The translations under genes and the position numbers were made by a program. Below are positions 1 through 10,947 of a stretch of 64,000 nucleotides of DNA, in pieces. The notes below the pieces were generated by a model. It worked only from the letters and a program-made list of their open reading frames with translations. It was not told the DNA's origin and made no database searches. Location: assembly GCA_023525975.1 (NCBI GenBank), contig CM042043.1, forward strand, positions 31,692,001 to 31,756,000, in the 5' to 3' direction. This stretch comes from Smallanthus sonchifolius. Its lineage: Eukaryota > Streptophyta > Magnoliopsida > Asterales > Asteraceae. The first letter of the stretch is position 1. Each line of letters starts with the position of its first letter.

Positions 1-2227
1 CGCGGAACTCAAAGTGTCCATAACGTGTGCGAAATGCCGTTTTCGGTATGTCTTCTTCCCTCACCTTCAACTGATGGTACCTTGATCGAAGGTCGATCTT
101 TGAGAACCAGCTTGCGCCTTGTAATTGATCGAACAGGTCGTCGATCCTTGGTAACGGGTACTTGTTCTTCACGGTACGTTTGTTCAACTCGCGATAATCA
201 ATACACATTCTCATCGAACCGTCTTTCTTCTTTACGAACAACACCGGAGCACCCCAAGGCGAGATGCTCGGTCGTATAAATCCTTTCTCAAGTAACTCGT
301 CTAGTTGCGTCATTAGTTCCTTCATCTCTACTGGTGCTAGTCGATATGGAGCGTTAGCCACGGGCTGGGCATCTGGTACTAAGTCGATTCGGAACTCAAT
401 CTCTCTGTCAGGTGGTATCCCAGGCAAATCCTCTGGAAACACCTCCGGGTACTCGCGTACCACGGGTACATCATCTAGTTCCTTCACTTCCTTACACTTG
501 TCAATCACGTACACCAGATAAGCCTCGCATCCGCGCCTCAAGTAATCTGTTGCCTTAATCATCGAGATGACGTTTGGTATCGGGACGTCACGATCTCCAA
601 AAACCTCGACTTTGCTACCATCCGGAGCCTTGAGTCGGATTATCTTTCGTTTACATATAATTTGCGCTTCATTGGCAGTTAGCCAATCCATGCCTAACAC
701 AACATCGAACCCTCCCAAAACCATAACACACAATCTGACAGGGAACCTATGACTTTCTATTTTTATCGTGGAGTTTTCAACTACATCGGTTACTCTTGCA
801 GTTCTACCCTCAGCGGTTTCTACGCTAAAGGCCCTTTCTAACTTACTGACAGTGTACTTCACGCGTTTACAAAAAGTCACAAATATAAAACTCTTACTGG
901 CACCCGAATCAAATAACACAAAAACAAGAGTGTTGTCAAGGACGAACGTACCTGTCGCCACGTCGGGGTCCATTCTGGCCTGGTCTTGCGTCAGCGCGTA
1001 CGCACGAGTCTTCGCTCGGGGCCTCTCTTCTTTCCTTTCCGGGCCTTTCCCTTTCCCGGCTTCACCCATTCTCGGTTTCGGACATTCCCTACTCAGATGA
1101 CCGGCATCCCCACAATTATAGCACTTGAAGTGTTGTGGGCATTCGTGGGAGTAGTGCCCGGTCTTGCCACACTTAAAGCACAAGTTAGATCCCAGTCTGC
1201 ATTCACCTACATGCTCTCTTTCACACTTCTTACAAACAGTCGGCTCGTTCACCCGAGCTTTCTTATCACGAGCCCCAAACATCCTTCCCCTAGTTCGCTT
1301 GTTTAAGAAGCTCGGTCTCTTCTTTTGCTCTTCAACGGCAACAACATTCAGTGCCAGATCGTCAAATACCACGCCACTTAACTCTACTGCCGAATCATAG
1401 GTAGTAAGGGCGTTTGCCTTAACATAGGTGCGGACCTGGTCCGGCAACCCTTGAATATAGCAGGCAATCTTTCTTTCCTCCGTCGTAACAAGATGTGGCA
1501 CCAGACGTGCCAGTTCATTGAATCAGGTTGTGTACTGCCGGTGCGTCATGCTCCCGGCCTTCAAACCCAGAAATTCCCTCTCTACCTTCTCAATCTCGTT
1601 CCTTGGGCAGAAATTCTTGATCACCAAAGTTTTCAAGTCAGCCCACATCATCGAGTCAACAACCTCATCCCCCTTAGCCTGACGTACACCTTCCCACCAG
1701 TGGGATGCTTCCTCCCTCAAGGAGTTAGCAGCAAACTTCACTACTTGATTAGCTCGACACTCGCTCAGACGGATGGCGGCTTCCATACGTATTACCCAAT
1801 CAAAAGTAGCCACCGCGTCCTTCTTCCCAGTCAGGACCGGCGGGTCACATGCCTTAAATGACTTATAGTCGCACCCGCGAGCAGGCGGTGCGTTGTCGGT
1901 CTCGTTGTTCTGAGCACCAGTTGCCGCACTAGATCCGCCTTCCCCACTAACTTTCTTTAACGCTTCAGCTAACAGACTTGGTAGAGAATTCTTCATCAAC
2001 TCGGAGAACTCTCGAGCTATGGCTGCTCTCACTTCTGGTTCAAAAGTGAAAGGTTGTTCTGCAACTTGTGTCTGCTCAGTTCCATGCACACTAACCTCTG
2101 GTTCAGTGTGAACACTTCCTTCTTCACTGTGCTCTTGGCGCGCAGGAATCCTGCCACGCCCACCATTTCGACCGCCGGTACGACCACCGGTACGGCCACC
2201 ACGCCTTCCGTTCCCTCTCCACGCCAT
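1..2227 (-). pseudogene. Ty3 gag-pol polyprotein (gag, zinc knuckles, protease, partial RT)
   Basis: The ATG at 2227 opens an Arg/Gly-rich N-terminus followed by a gag domain. One in-frame TGA lies at 1520-1522. Checkpoints downstream (zinc knuckles near 1170, protease near 899, RT near 185 and near 2-30) all stay in the gag frame, so this stop may be the only lesion in view. Three zinc knuckles lie about 1080-1235: CKKCEREHVGEC, CFKCGKTGHYSHEC and CYNCGDAGHLSREC. The protease has DSGAS (about 885-902). RT shows MCIDYREL near 185-208 and is cut by the window edge after YGHFEF. Gag would form the particle; protease and RT would process the polyprotein and copy the RNA. RNase H, integrase and any chromodomain lie outside the window. 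Confidence 0.9.
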
Positions 2228-2547
2228 TTCGTTCTATAAGACAAGAAATCCAATGTCATCACGCTAGTTAACAAATAAAATTCAATAAGTATTGTAAGAT
2301 GTTAATATACACTGGCCATCTGCAATTAACCATTACACTACCTTTCGATTTCTATTTGACCACCTTTGTGATTCCATCAGAACAAAAGTCCTTACCTAAC
2401 CCTTTCTAAGGCATACTATATACGTAAATACATATACTACCTTCATACCTGATGCTGTGGCTCGAGTTACCCGTACTGGCATCCGCTTTTGGTCCCATTC
2501 AAAGTTTAAGATCAGACACTGGGAGTGTCCGAATCTCTCAACCTATT

Positions 2548-2559
2548 GCTCTGATACCA
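2548..2559 (-). promoter_or_regulatory. Primer binding site (initiator tRNA-Met type)
   Basis: Minus strand reads TGGTATCAGAGC, the standard plant tRNA-iMet PBS, three bases inside the LTR end. The 320 bases between it and the gag ATG (2228-2547) are untranslated leader with no other recognisable feature. Confidence 0.9.
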
Positions 2560-3124
2560 ACTTGTAAGGGCCCAAACCCGGGAGGCCTCACTCGTTGGAT
2601 TTACTCATTCACAAACAGTTCTTAAACATGAATATCAAATAACGCAGCGGAAAATTTAATTCAAACATAACGTCATCATTGTTCATACATGCGGAAGCGT
2701 AAACATTGTTTAAAACATAATTACATAAACAACTCATAATGGGATGCCAGTCTTCATGATCGACCGGGTAACTCTTCTCGCTTGCCAAGCATCACCGTCC
2801 ATCGTCCATACCTGCCTTAACCTGAATGTGCATACTAAAAAGTCAGCTACGCTGGTGAGTTCTAGCATTTCGTAAAAACTTTAACATCAAAATTTGCCAA
2901 AAACATATCATTCATTCATTTAGTAAAACCTTTCACAAAAGCATGTAATAATAACATCTTTAAAAAGGTTTCGTACCCATATCATCATCAACATCATAGT
3001 CATAAACACCGTTAAACGGATCGTTCATTAAAACTTTTAACATTCATTTAAGTCATACATTATTATCTAAATTCTGTATCGTTACGCGTCTTTGTGTCCC
3101 CGAAGGGACCCTTGATGTTGTGGG

Positions 3125-3352
3125 CAACCGTTACGTATCGCCGTCATTGCCACAACCATTCAATACGTGGGGTCAACCGTTACGTATCGCCGTCATTGCC
3201 CAACACACATCTTTCCTTTGGAAATCAACCGTTACGTCCCGTCATTGATTTCCCATTACCATTCAATACGTGGGGTCAACCGTTACGTATCGCCGTCATT
3301 GCCCAACACGCATCTTTCCTTTGGAAATTAACCGTTACGTATCGCCGTCATT
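3125..3352. repeat. Tandem repeat with core CCGTTACGTATCGCCGTCATT-like unit
   Basis: Five copies of a core beginning AACCGTTACG and ending CCGTCATT occur at about 3127, 3177, 3229, 3279 and 3330, so spacing is about 51 bp. The third copy is shorter. Flanking words (CAATACGTGGGGTC, TTTCCTTTGGAAAT) alternate between copies, suggesting a two-part higher-order unit. It lies in the transcribed part of the LTR. Confidence 0.85.
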
Positions 3353-3962
3353 AATTTCCCATTACCATTCACTTAGGATGATCGTCATCACCCGAGTAAC
3401 CGTCGTTACTCCCTTACCAGTTGTACAACATCAAAACCATTGACATGCCACAGAGGCACTGCCCCTGTTGTTCTTGTGGCAACTATGGCTCGCTGTCCAT
3501 AATCTACCACAAGGCTGGGAATCTCATTCCCAGACTTCATTCGTCAATTCCATTCATTCGACAGATTAGATTTGTAATGACTTCTTTAAAAACTTTACCT
3601 CTTTCTCTTCTCATTAAACATTTCCTCATTTAGACCGTTCATAAAGATTTCGTAACTCTTTTTGGCAAAAACACTTCAAAACCTTTCCTTTCGTAAACAT
3701 CGTTTCGTTAAACATCATTTCGTTAAACATCATTTCATAAAACATCATTTCGTAAGTATGCACACCAGCCCAAAAACATTAACAAAACATTTAAAAGAGG
3801 GCTCTAGAACTCACCTGATACGCTAATATGGGTTGTCCTAAACGAAGGTCCAACAACGTCACTTCCGATCTAAATTGATTAGTTAAATACACATCAGACC
3901 AATCCCGACTCTAACGGTTTAACCATTCTAACATACTGACTTCACTTAATCAGTTCTGATGT

Positions 3963-4183
3963 CTGCGCACTTGCCAAGTGCGCAGACCCTGCTGCCTGCG
4001 CACTTAGCAAGTGCGCAGACCATGCTGCCTGCGCACTTAGCAAGTGCGCAGACCTTTCCTCCTGTGCACTTAGCAAGTGCGCAGGACCCTCTTCCTGCGC
4101 ACTTAGCAAGTGCGCAGACTCCTCTTCCTGCGCACTTAGCAAGTGCGCAGGTCCTGCTCCGTGCGCACTTAGCAAGTGCGCAC
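3963..4183. repeat. Seven-copy array of spaced palindromes, period about 33 bp
   Basis: Each unit contains arms CTGCGCACTT and AAGTGCGCAG around a three-base loop (AGC in most copies). Copies start near 3963, 3996, 4028, 4062, 4094, 4127 and 4160. The arms are kept almost perfectly while the 8-10 bp spacers between copies vary. On the minus strand the array lies a few hundred bases downstream of the TATA box, so it would be transcribed and could form a row of hairpins. Confidence 0.93.
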
Positions 4184-4538
4184 GACCTGTTCTTCGCGAA
4201 AAACCCTAACTTTCGCATTCGGGTCTGATCATGTCCATATCCCGAACCTGTTACATTCAAAACGTTCGTTTTCCATTAAGGAACTCAAATCCATGATTAT
4301 CTTTCAGTTTCATCCGTTCAAACCTTACCTTTTCACCCAAAACCCGAAAAACCAAAAACAAACTAAAACTCAGATTTAGGTCGGATCGTTACCTGAATCG
4401 AGCTTCTGATCCGGAGGTTCTTCTCACGAGTGCAAGAGACACGAGCGGGTGCAATCTTGTGCGATTCCGACACTTTCTCTCTCTATGGTTTTTCTCTCTC
4501 TAGAATTGCAAATGAGAGAAACATGTGGTGACCTTGGC

Positions 4539-4546
4539 TATTTATA
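4539..4546 (-). promoter_or_regulatory. LTR TATA box
   Basis: Minus strand reads CTATAAATAG, about 100 bp inside the 5' end of the LTR. A CT-rich stretch at 4475-4500 lies where transcription would start. Confidence 0.65.
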
Positions 4547-4643
4547 GGGGAGACCTCCCCAAGCCCGGTTCGCGACTGACCCGGCCCGACTTCGGCCCGC
4601 TTGAACTCGTTAACTTTATTTCTCGACATTTTAGGATGTTACA

Positions 4644-5056
4644 GTCCGCATGCACAGGATCACAACTCCCACCTTCCATCTTTTTCACCACTAATTTCAC
4701 CTTGAAGTTCTTTGACATGAGCGGCGGCCATGGCCTCCGATTGCGTACCTTTTACGTGTCTCAATGAAACCCTGATGGCGATTGAAACCGTTCGATCCAA
4801 ACAACTCTTCGTCCAGCCACCCAGGAGCCTTCGTCGATGAAGCTTCCTGCGTCGTCCCCTCCAGACAGAGCTCCTCCAGCGGCGTCGATGGAGCTTCCTG
4901 CTTTGCCTCCTCGTCGATGGACTCCTCCCGACGTTGTTTGGTTTCTAGGTATCTATCTGATGATTATTAGGTTTAATAATATAAAAGGGTAAATAGGTAA
5001 TTCTGTAAGGATTTGGTAAATATGTAATTGATTTTTGTGGTTGGTTATATATGTTA
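4644..5056 (-). other. Unassigned gene-like fragment next to the LTR
   Basis: GC-richer than its surroundings. On the minus strand an ATG near 4720 opens a short reading frame starting MSKNFKVKLVVKKMEGG, which runs straight into the LTR insertion at 4643. Upstream of it (4760-4960) is a Ser/Glu-rich region with imperfect repeats of a TCGTCGATGGAGC-like word. This may be the 5' end of a host gene cut by the Ty3 insertion. I do not recognise the protein. Confidence 0.25.
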
Positions 5057-5410
5057 CTAGATTATAAACCCCGTGTATTACACGGGTTAAATAAATAAAA
5101 TATTATATACTTATTAAAAAACTTACATCTTATATATTTTTTAATACAAATGATATAAATGCTATATAGTTATTTTTTTAAAATGTTTATAAAAAATGAA
5201 ATAAATGTTCAGTTTATAAAAATGTTTTATAATAAAAATAATTATAGAAATCATTATCATTTAATAGAAGAAAGAAGGAAACAAAAAATTATAAAAACAA
5301 TTAAGAAAACTTGTATAATTAATAGGAGAGAGAGGCGGAAAAAAAATATTAAGTATGAATAAGAGAGTGACATGTGTCCATCAAAACCTTTATATATTAG
5401 ATAGTATAGA
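5057..5410 (-). mobile_element. Short non-autonomous Helitron (354 bp)
   Basis: The minus strand begins TCTATACTATCTAATATA at 5410 and ends CTAG at 5057. A near-perfect hairpin CCCGTGTAATACACGGG (5070-5086) lies about 10 bases before the end. Flanks are A on the 5' side and T on the 3' side, the expected A/T Helitron target. No coding capacity for RepHel is visible; the interior is AT-rich. Confidence 0.8.
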
Positions 5411-5838
5411 TTAAGAAATTTAAGAGGGGGAAATATGTAAAAAAACTCTAAAATATGTGCCGGTTTTTAGAAAAATCCTATTAATTCATGTATTAATTAG
5501 AAAATTTGTCCCGCGCTTCGCGGCGTGATGTTCACCTTATTCGGTTTAGGTGGTACCATTAACGTGGCTAAGCACAAAAAGAATCGTTGTTAAATACATA
5601 AAAGAAACACATTATGTTACTGCGAGTCGGTTGTGGATATCGATTCATAGATAAAAGACAGTTAAATAACGGTACCGATGCTTTTCAGTCGTTGTCGGTC
5701 TTATTTTTCATGGTGTCAGCAGGTCACCGTCAGTCGATATAACCGACCATGCTATAGTGGATAAATCTGAAAGTTTTGAAACCTGGAGGTTGTAAATGAA
5801 CAAATTAAATTAGAAATACATTTTTTTACAAATGAATA
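5411..5838. other. Non-coding stretch with a Helitron-like end
   Basis: No gene seen. At about 5507-5523 the GC hairpin CCGCGCTTCGCGG resembles the 3' hairpin of the Helitron ending at 23811, read on the minus strand, but here the terminal CTAGT is degenerate. The rest is AT-rich filler. Confidence 0.4.
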
Positions 5839-5977
5839 TAAAAAAAGTAAAAGTAAGAAAACAAAAAAAAACCTGGTTAGTCACACCCTATACTCGAATA
5901 AGCGTCGACGGGTTTATCTGGGTTATTGTATGTAGAACCAAAGACTGATTGCTACCAAATTATTCTAAGTACAAATA

Positions 5978-6215
5978 CTGCTGATAGGCTTATCAGCAGC
6001 ATTCAATACATATGGCTGCTGATAGGCTTATCAGCAGCATTCAGCACATGTTGCTGCTGATAGGCTTATCAGCAGCATTCAGCACATGTTGCTGCTGATA
6101 GGCTTATCAGCAGCATTCAACACTTGTTGCTGCTGATAGGTTTATCAGCAGCGTTCAACACAAGTTGCTGCTGATAGGCTTATCAGCAACATTATTCTCA
6201 TTCTTGCTGCTGATA
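5978..6215. repeat. Palindrome array, 38-bp period, in 5' LTR
   Basis: Six units, each with arms CTGCTGATA and TATCAGCAG around GGCT or GGTT, joined by variable TTCA.CACATGTTG-like linkers, plus a final half unit. The sister LTR at 11076-11275 has five units. The array lies upstream of the TATA box, so it is in U3. Confidence 0.93.
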
Positions 6216-6507
6216 GCTATGTTCCTTGAAGACAAATCGTTGCAGCTGACTATCCATGCCAAGCGTCACTGACAACTTTCTGCAAAAGCAACTGACACAC
6301 CTAAAGCAGAAGGAACCTCAATGGTGCAACCAATGATGGACGACAATGCTCTTCCCCGAGCATGCAAACAATGATGAATAAAGTAAACGCTTCAATAAAG
6401 TTAGCTAGTTTAGCTTTAACGTGTATTATTAGCTTTTGTGTAAAAGATCAACGGTTTGTGTTTGATCTGATCCTTAGAATCAAGGGTCTGTCTTGATTCT
6501 AAGTTAG

Positions 6508-6515
6508 TATAAATA
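6508..6515 (+). promoter_or_regulatory. LTR TATA box
   Basis: TATAAATA preceded by an inverted pair of words (CTTAGAATCAAG / CTTGATTCTAAG at about 6472-6503). The same arrangement is at 11568-11575 in the 3' LTR. Confidence 0.65.
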
Positions 6516-6708
6516 CTGTGTAAACACTTCATTGTAAGTGTGCTTCTTGACAGAGTTTTCATTTGTAATCGTTTATTCACAAAGCTTAATACAACAGTGT
6601 TCTTATCAGTATTCTTTCTGTTTACTCGATTGTAACTGTGTAGTTGATATTGTTTCCGCCAATCTCAACTAAGAATAGAATCATCTTGTAATTTCACGAT
6701 CCTACAAG

Positions 6709-6720
6709 TGGTATCACTTC
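6709..6720 (+). promoter_or_regulatory. Primer binding site, diverged tRNA-Met type
   Basis: TGGTATCACTTC starts two bases after the LTR. The first eight bases match the usual plant PBS (TGGTATCAGAGC); the remainder is diverged. Confidence 0.7.
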
Positions 6721-6769
6721 TGGTTCTATTCTAAACTCTCTCTCTTTCAAAAAGTCACCAAGAACAAAA

Positions 6770-8883
6770 ATGGCACAAAGCAACGGGCTTGAAGACATCC
6801 TGAAGCAGCAATACGAAAACTTTGTCTGCAATGAAGGTGAGTCACTAACCAGTGTGTGTATAACAGGTACACTTACTTGGTAGGAGAGCTGCAGTGCTCT
6901 AAGGTGAAGCTGGAGAATGAAGACATTCTCAAAAGGTTCATCAGATCTCTTCCTAGTTGCTGGACACTTTACACAGTGTCAATAAGAAGAACTGAGAATC
7001 TGAAGACTCTGCAGATGACCGAGCTCTTTTGTATGCTAAAAGCCTATGAATTAGAAATAATTCAAGCCAAAGAAAGAAGCTCAAGCCATCAATCAGCCTC
7101 TTCCACCACCTCTCCCGCGCTTCACTCTGACCACTCAGGTCCTAGTTCAAGCGACTACTATCCTACCAGACAAGCACACCAAGCTCAGCCAAGACACCAA
7201 CAACAGCAACATGTCAATCCTCCAGCACAAACTGCAGCCTGTGCAAATGTTGGAACTACAGACTTTGATTGGAGTTTTCAATATGAAGATGTTCCTGCCT
7301 CCAACCAAGCACTTATGGCAGACAATGCAGAGATACCACCTCAGGTATTTGAACATCTTTGCTCTCAAGCTTGCATTGACAAAGTTTTAGGTTATAGAAA
7401 GCATAACCAAAATCTGATAGATCAAAATGAAGAGTTTCATCAAATGAAGTCTGAATTCAAAAAGGTCGAAAATACTTACAAAGAAAAGAATAACTGCCTT
7501 AAGAAAGAGATTTCTTCATTAAAACATGAACAAACCAATCTTGAAACTCAGATTGATGACCTATTAGTAAAACTTAAAGCTACCAGAGCTGAACTGGCTG
7601 AACAGAAAGTTCATGTTGAAAAATATGAATTTTCATCTAAAAAGTTACAAAGATTGTTAGATATTCAAGTCCATGAAAAGGTAAAAACTGGACTTGGATA
7701 TCATAATGACCAGTACAAGACAGTTCCTCCTCCTGCTGACTACGTGACCATTCATGAACCAAGCTTCAATCTGGCAAATCTTGATATGGCCAACAGAAAT
7801 CTTGATCCTTCTAAGGATGAACCATTGGTACAAGAATGCACTACCTCATCAGATTCTGATTCAACTTACTCAGACTCCACTAAAACCAGTGAAGCTTCAT
7901 CTCCTCCTGCCCCTCAAGTTACTCTAAGTAAAGATGAAGTTCATTCAGCACAAGTACCAGCCATTTCAGTACCAGTTCCTACACCATTCAAACAAATAAA
8001 AATCAGCTATCCTCCAGAAGGTAGGAAGCTAAATACTGAAAAGGGCCAGTCCTCATCTTCAGTCCAGCCAAGGAAGGTGTTTGACACATGTCATGCGCCT
8101 GAAGAAAGGGTTCCATATGTTCAAAAAACATTGGAAGAAGCTACTTTTTAGCACAACAAAGCTCACCCTTGGAATTTCAAAGACCTTTTCAAAAGAAAGG
8201 ATTATGTGCATCTTTCAAAGGATAAACTGGCAAAATCATGTTTTGTCTGTGGGAAATATAACCACACTGCCAGCACCTGCTTCTACTACCTACAGCAGCA
8301 AATAAACCTCAAGCAACATGCTTTTGAGAAGACAAAGAAGAACAAACAGGTAAGAAGCTTTGAAGCTAAGACAACTCAATTCAGAAAATCTCTTTCTCCA
8401 CCAAGGGAGCAGTTGTCAAAGCCTCAAAAATCTTGCATCATCCGTGGAGAATCAGACCACTTTGTAGCAAACTGTAAGTTTAACCCTTTCAACCAGATTC
8501 TTCATCAAGCCCCTCAAAGACAAAGGGTAAAGAAGGATCAACATACATCGGTTGTTAGTCCAGTTAAGCCCAAGAAAACGGAGCAGAAGCTTTCAGCAGC
8601 AACCAAATCTGTTGCTGATAAGCTAACAAAGTCCGCAGCAAAATCTGCTGCTGATAGGGCAAAGCTATCAGCAGCAAAAGTGTTCACTGCTGATAAGGCA
8701 AGATCAAAGGGAAAGCCTTCAACAGCAACAAAGTCTGCAATTGCTCAAGTAAAATCATCAGAAACAACTTCTGCTGCTAAAAAGACAAAGAAAGCTGGAA
8801 AACCACCAACTCAACAATGGAAGGCAAAGAAACCACCAAGCATCATCATCGGTTCAGTTGAGTGTATCTATCCTTTGATGTAA
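6770..8883 (+). pseudogene. Sirevirus Gag (coiled-coil type), broken
   Basis: The ATG at 6770 opens MAQSNGLEDILKQQYENF, then a two-base insertion near 6855 shifts the frame into VYNRYTYLVGEL. The frame stays open to a TAG at 8149-8151 and continues in the same frame to 8883. Regions in order: gag core (6856-7080), Gln/His-rich linker, long coiled coil (about 7430-7690, heptad-like Leu/Lys/Glu), acidic Ser-rich part, then zinc knuckle CFVCGKYNHTASTC (about 8239-8280). A second knuckle has lost one cysteine (CIIRGESDHFVANC). The knuckle present before the coiled coil in the related element at 45880 is missing. The tail (8580-8790) is Lys/Ala/Ser-rich and uses many GCTGCTGAT codons, the same word as the LTR palindromes. 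Confidence 0.85.
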
Positions 8884-9484
8884 ATATGTCTGTCTTATGT
8901 TGTAAATAAAAGTAATAAGTCAGCAGCACTTTTGCTTTTCAGCTGCTGACAGGTTTAATATTCAGCATCAGAGGATTTGCCACTGACTACCTTAAGTTAT
9001 CAGCAGGAACAAGTTTCCTGCGGATAGCTTTAAGGCCATCAGCAGTAACATCCCTGCTGCAGATCATTGCATCTATCAGTAGAAATCAAGTTTGCTGCTG
9101 ACAGACTTAACCTTCCGCAGCAACCAAAGTTGCTGCGGACAGGCTTACTCATCCACAGCAACCAAGTTTGCTGCTGATGGGTAAACTTAAGTCCAAAATT
9201 AACTTTTACCCGCTGTAAAAGAAAATAACGTCAGTCTTTACCATGACTGCTCGAGTGCTTTACAGCTGTAACAATGAAAAGTGAAACAGGTTGTACTGTA
9301 CAAGTAAAGTTGCTTTTTCTTCGTCTGCCGTTATATCACAATCTCAAACGTTCCCACAACCTCTTCATATTCAATTTCAAACCTATCTCCCATCACTTTC
9401 TCTCCCGTCCCCACAGCATTCAAAGCCCTCCACAAATTAACCACAATTCAAACACCCTTCTCTCTTCCCTCCAAATCCATAACA
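8884..9484 (+). other. Spacer between gag remnant and env-like gene, rich in CAGCAGC words
   Basis: Repeated TGCTGCTGACAGG, CAGCAGGAACAAG and CCGCAGCAACCAAG words at 8920-9180 match the post-pol spacer of the other Sirevirus (49200-49470). A CT-rich tract ending CCCACAG at about 9417, followed by CATTCAAAGC, resembles a splice acceptor ahead of the env-like ATG. No reading frame seen. Confidence 0.6.
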
Positions 9485-10947
9485 ATGGCAGGCGCAGACA
9501 TAAACAACCCCAACGACAAGTTTTCCCCATATCACAACCTCACTGCATACCTAATAAAGGGCAAGAAATCCGAAGGTTTCGATGATATGATCGACTTCCT
9601 TTGTCGGTCCAAAATCCACCATGCCTTAACAGTCAACCCAACCATCTATACTTCCCACATGGAAGAGTTTTGGAGCTCAGCCGTGTATTCTACTGACCAG
9701 GGCACTCCCCAAATCAGAGGCACAGTAGACGGCAAAGAGATGATTATCACTGAAGCAAAGCTCCGCCAACACCTCAAGCTTCAGGATGAAGGGGACGCCA
9801 TCTCTTACCCAAGATACGTATACATGAGGACCTTTGTATCCATAGGGTACACTGGGAATCAAACAGAGTATACGATAGAGAAGGCACTCATGGGTCCCAA
9901 ATGGAAGTATCTCTGCCACACTCTTCTCCAATGCATATCCCAGAAGAGGAGTGGCTGGAACCAACTTAGCTCCGGACTTGCGTCGGCAATTCACGGTATG
10001 ATAACTGGGGCGGGTTTCAATTTTTCCCACCTCATTCTTGAAGGTTTGAGATACAACTTTAAGAAGGGGTGAAATCACAGTTCTTCATGTACCCAAGATT
10101 CTTGCAGGAAGTGTTCAACATTGAGCACCAAGATCTTTCAAAAACTGCAAGAATCTACATAATGCTGGGACATAAGAACAACATTTTTCAAAGCATGAGA
10201 ACAGTTTCATCAAAGTTCTCAGGGGCCGATGTTCCATTGTTGTCTACAATGTTGAAAACGCAAAGTGCCCAGGGTGACAGTTCATCAAACCCAGCTGATA
10301 CTGATCCCACACCCTCCACCTCACTGCCACAAACTCAAACTGCTGCTTCCCTTGATCGAACCCCTACGCATTCTACTGAGGATGTACAGGCACATACTTT
10401 ACTCACCCACAGTTTGATTGCTTAACCGGAACACAGGGCCCCGGTTGCAGCCAAATATACAAGGAAGAGGGGCAAGAGAACTCCTTCTTCTCTTGCCTCC
10501 AAGGCCCAAACCCAAGCCAACATCCCTCACTCAGAATCACAACATTCTAGTGAGAATATCATAAGGGAAAGCCACACTGTTAGGGAGACTCCTTCGGAAG
10601 TCTCTCTATTAGGATTAGGATCACTTCCCGGATCCATAGAACAGCCCTTTGAGCCATTCCTATCTTCTTTGGACTTAAGTGTTGAGGAACCTGACCAAAG
10701 TGATGTACCTTCTCCAACTACCACTATCAAGGAGGTACTGATTGGTCTTGCTTCCGAAACACCCAACCCAAGTTCTTCACCCTTGAAGGTCCACTCTAGG
10801 AGTAATGAAAGAGTGGATGTGGAAGAGGCTGTCACTACTGTTGGTCCATCAAATGAACAGGAGGACAGTGACAACATCTTTAAGACCTCAACCACGGCAA
10901 CTCATGGTGAGGGTGTTTTCATGGTGTTGGTCCATCAAAAAAAGTAA
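9485..10947 (+). pseudogene. Sirevirus env-like ORF, truncated
   Basis: The ATG at 9485 opens MAGADINNPNDKFSPYHNL, and the same family is encoded at 49773 in the other Sirevirus. The frame shifts near 10066 (stop at 10070-10072, protein resumes SQFFMYPRFLQEV), and a TAA at 10423-10425 breaks the shifted frame, which then stays open to 10947. The N-terminal 250 residues are a well-conserved globular part; the rest is Ser/Thr/Pro-rich and acidic. Compared with 51236-52249 it lacks the following coiled coil (LMARVAMLEAEVSKL), because the coding sequence ends at the 3' LTR. Env-like genes of this kind are known from Sireviruses; their function is unproven. I see no clear signal peptide or membrane segment. 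Confidence 0.75.

Larger units (their letters stand above)
1..4643 (-). mobile_element. Ty3/gypsy chromovirus (Tekay-like), left part outside window
   Basis: On the minus strand the order is LTR (4643 to 2563), primer binding site, leader, gag, zinc knuckles, protease and the start of reverse transcriptase, which runs off position 1. The LTR begins TGTAACATCC and ends CCCTTACA on the minus strand. The second LTR and the right-hand target duplication are outside the window, so insertion age and completeness cannot be judged. The five bases just beyond the LTR (4644-4648) are GTCCG. The lineage call rests on gag style, PBS type and LTR ends, and is an inference. Confidence 0.9.
2563..4643 (-). 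repeat. LTR (2081 bp) of the left Ty3 element
   Basis: Plus-strand copy runs from TGTAAGGGCC to GATGTTACA, so it has TG/CA ends, and abuts the PBS. A TATA box near its 5' end (4539-4546, minus) implies a short U3 and a long transcribed R/U5. Two tandem arrays lie inside (3125-3352 and 3963-4183). Short ORFs across the arrays are low-complexity artefacts. Confidence 0.88.
5839..6707 (+). repeat. 5' LTR of the non-autonomous Sirevirus
   Basis: Matches 10936-11767 with few differences; the main one is an extra 38-bp palindrome unit here. It ends CACGATCCTACAA next to the PBS. Confidence 0.85.

Noticed and set aside
1451..1861. Plus-strand 136-codon ORF over the left element
   Set aside because: It is antisense to gag, whose frame, zinc knuckles and protease are clear on the minus strand.
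3963..4183. CRISPR-like look: regular repeats with variable spacers
   Set aside because: Spacers are only 8-10 bases, repeats are perfect palindromes, and the array is inside a plant LTR. The same applies to 5978-6215.
3942..4260. Overlapping repetitive ORFs on both strands (LLSAQEE / CALAKCA repeats)
   Set aside because: They are by-products of the 33-bp palindrome array inside an LTR; period and palindromy, not coding, explain them.
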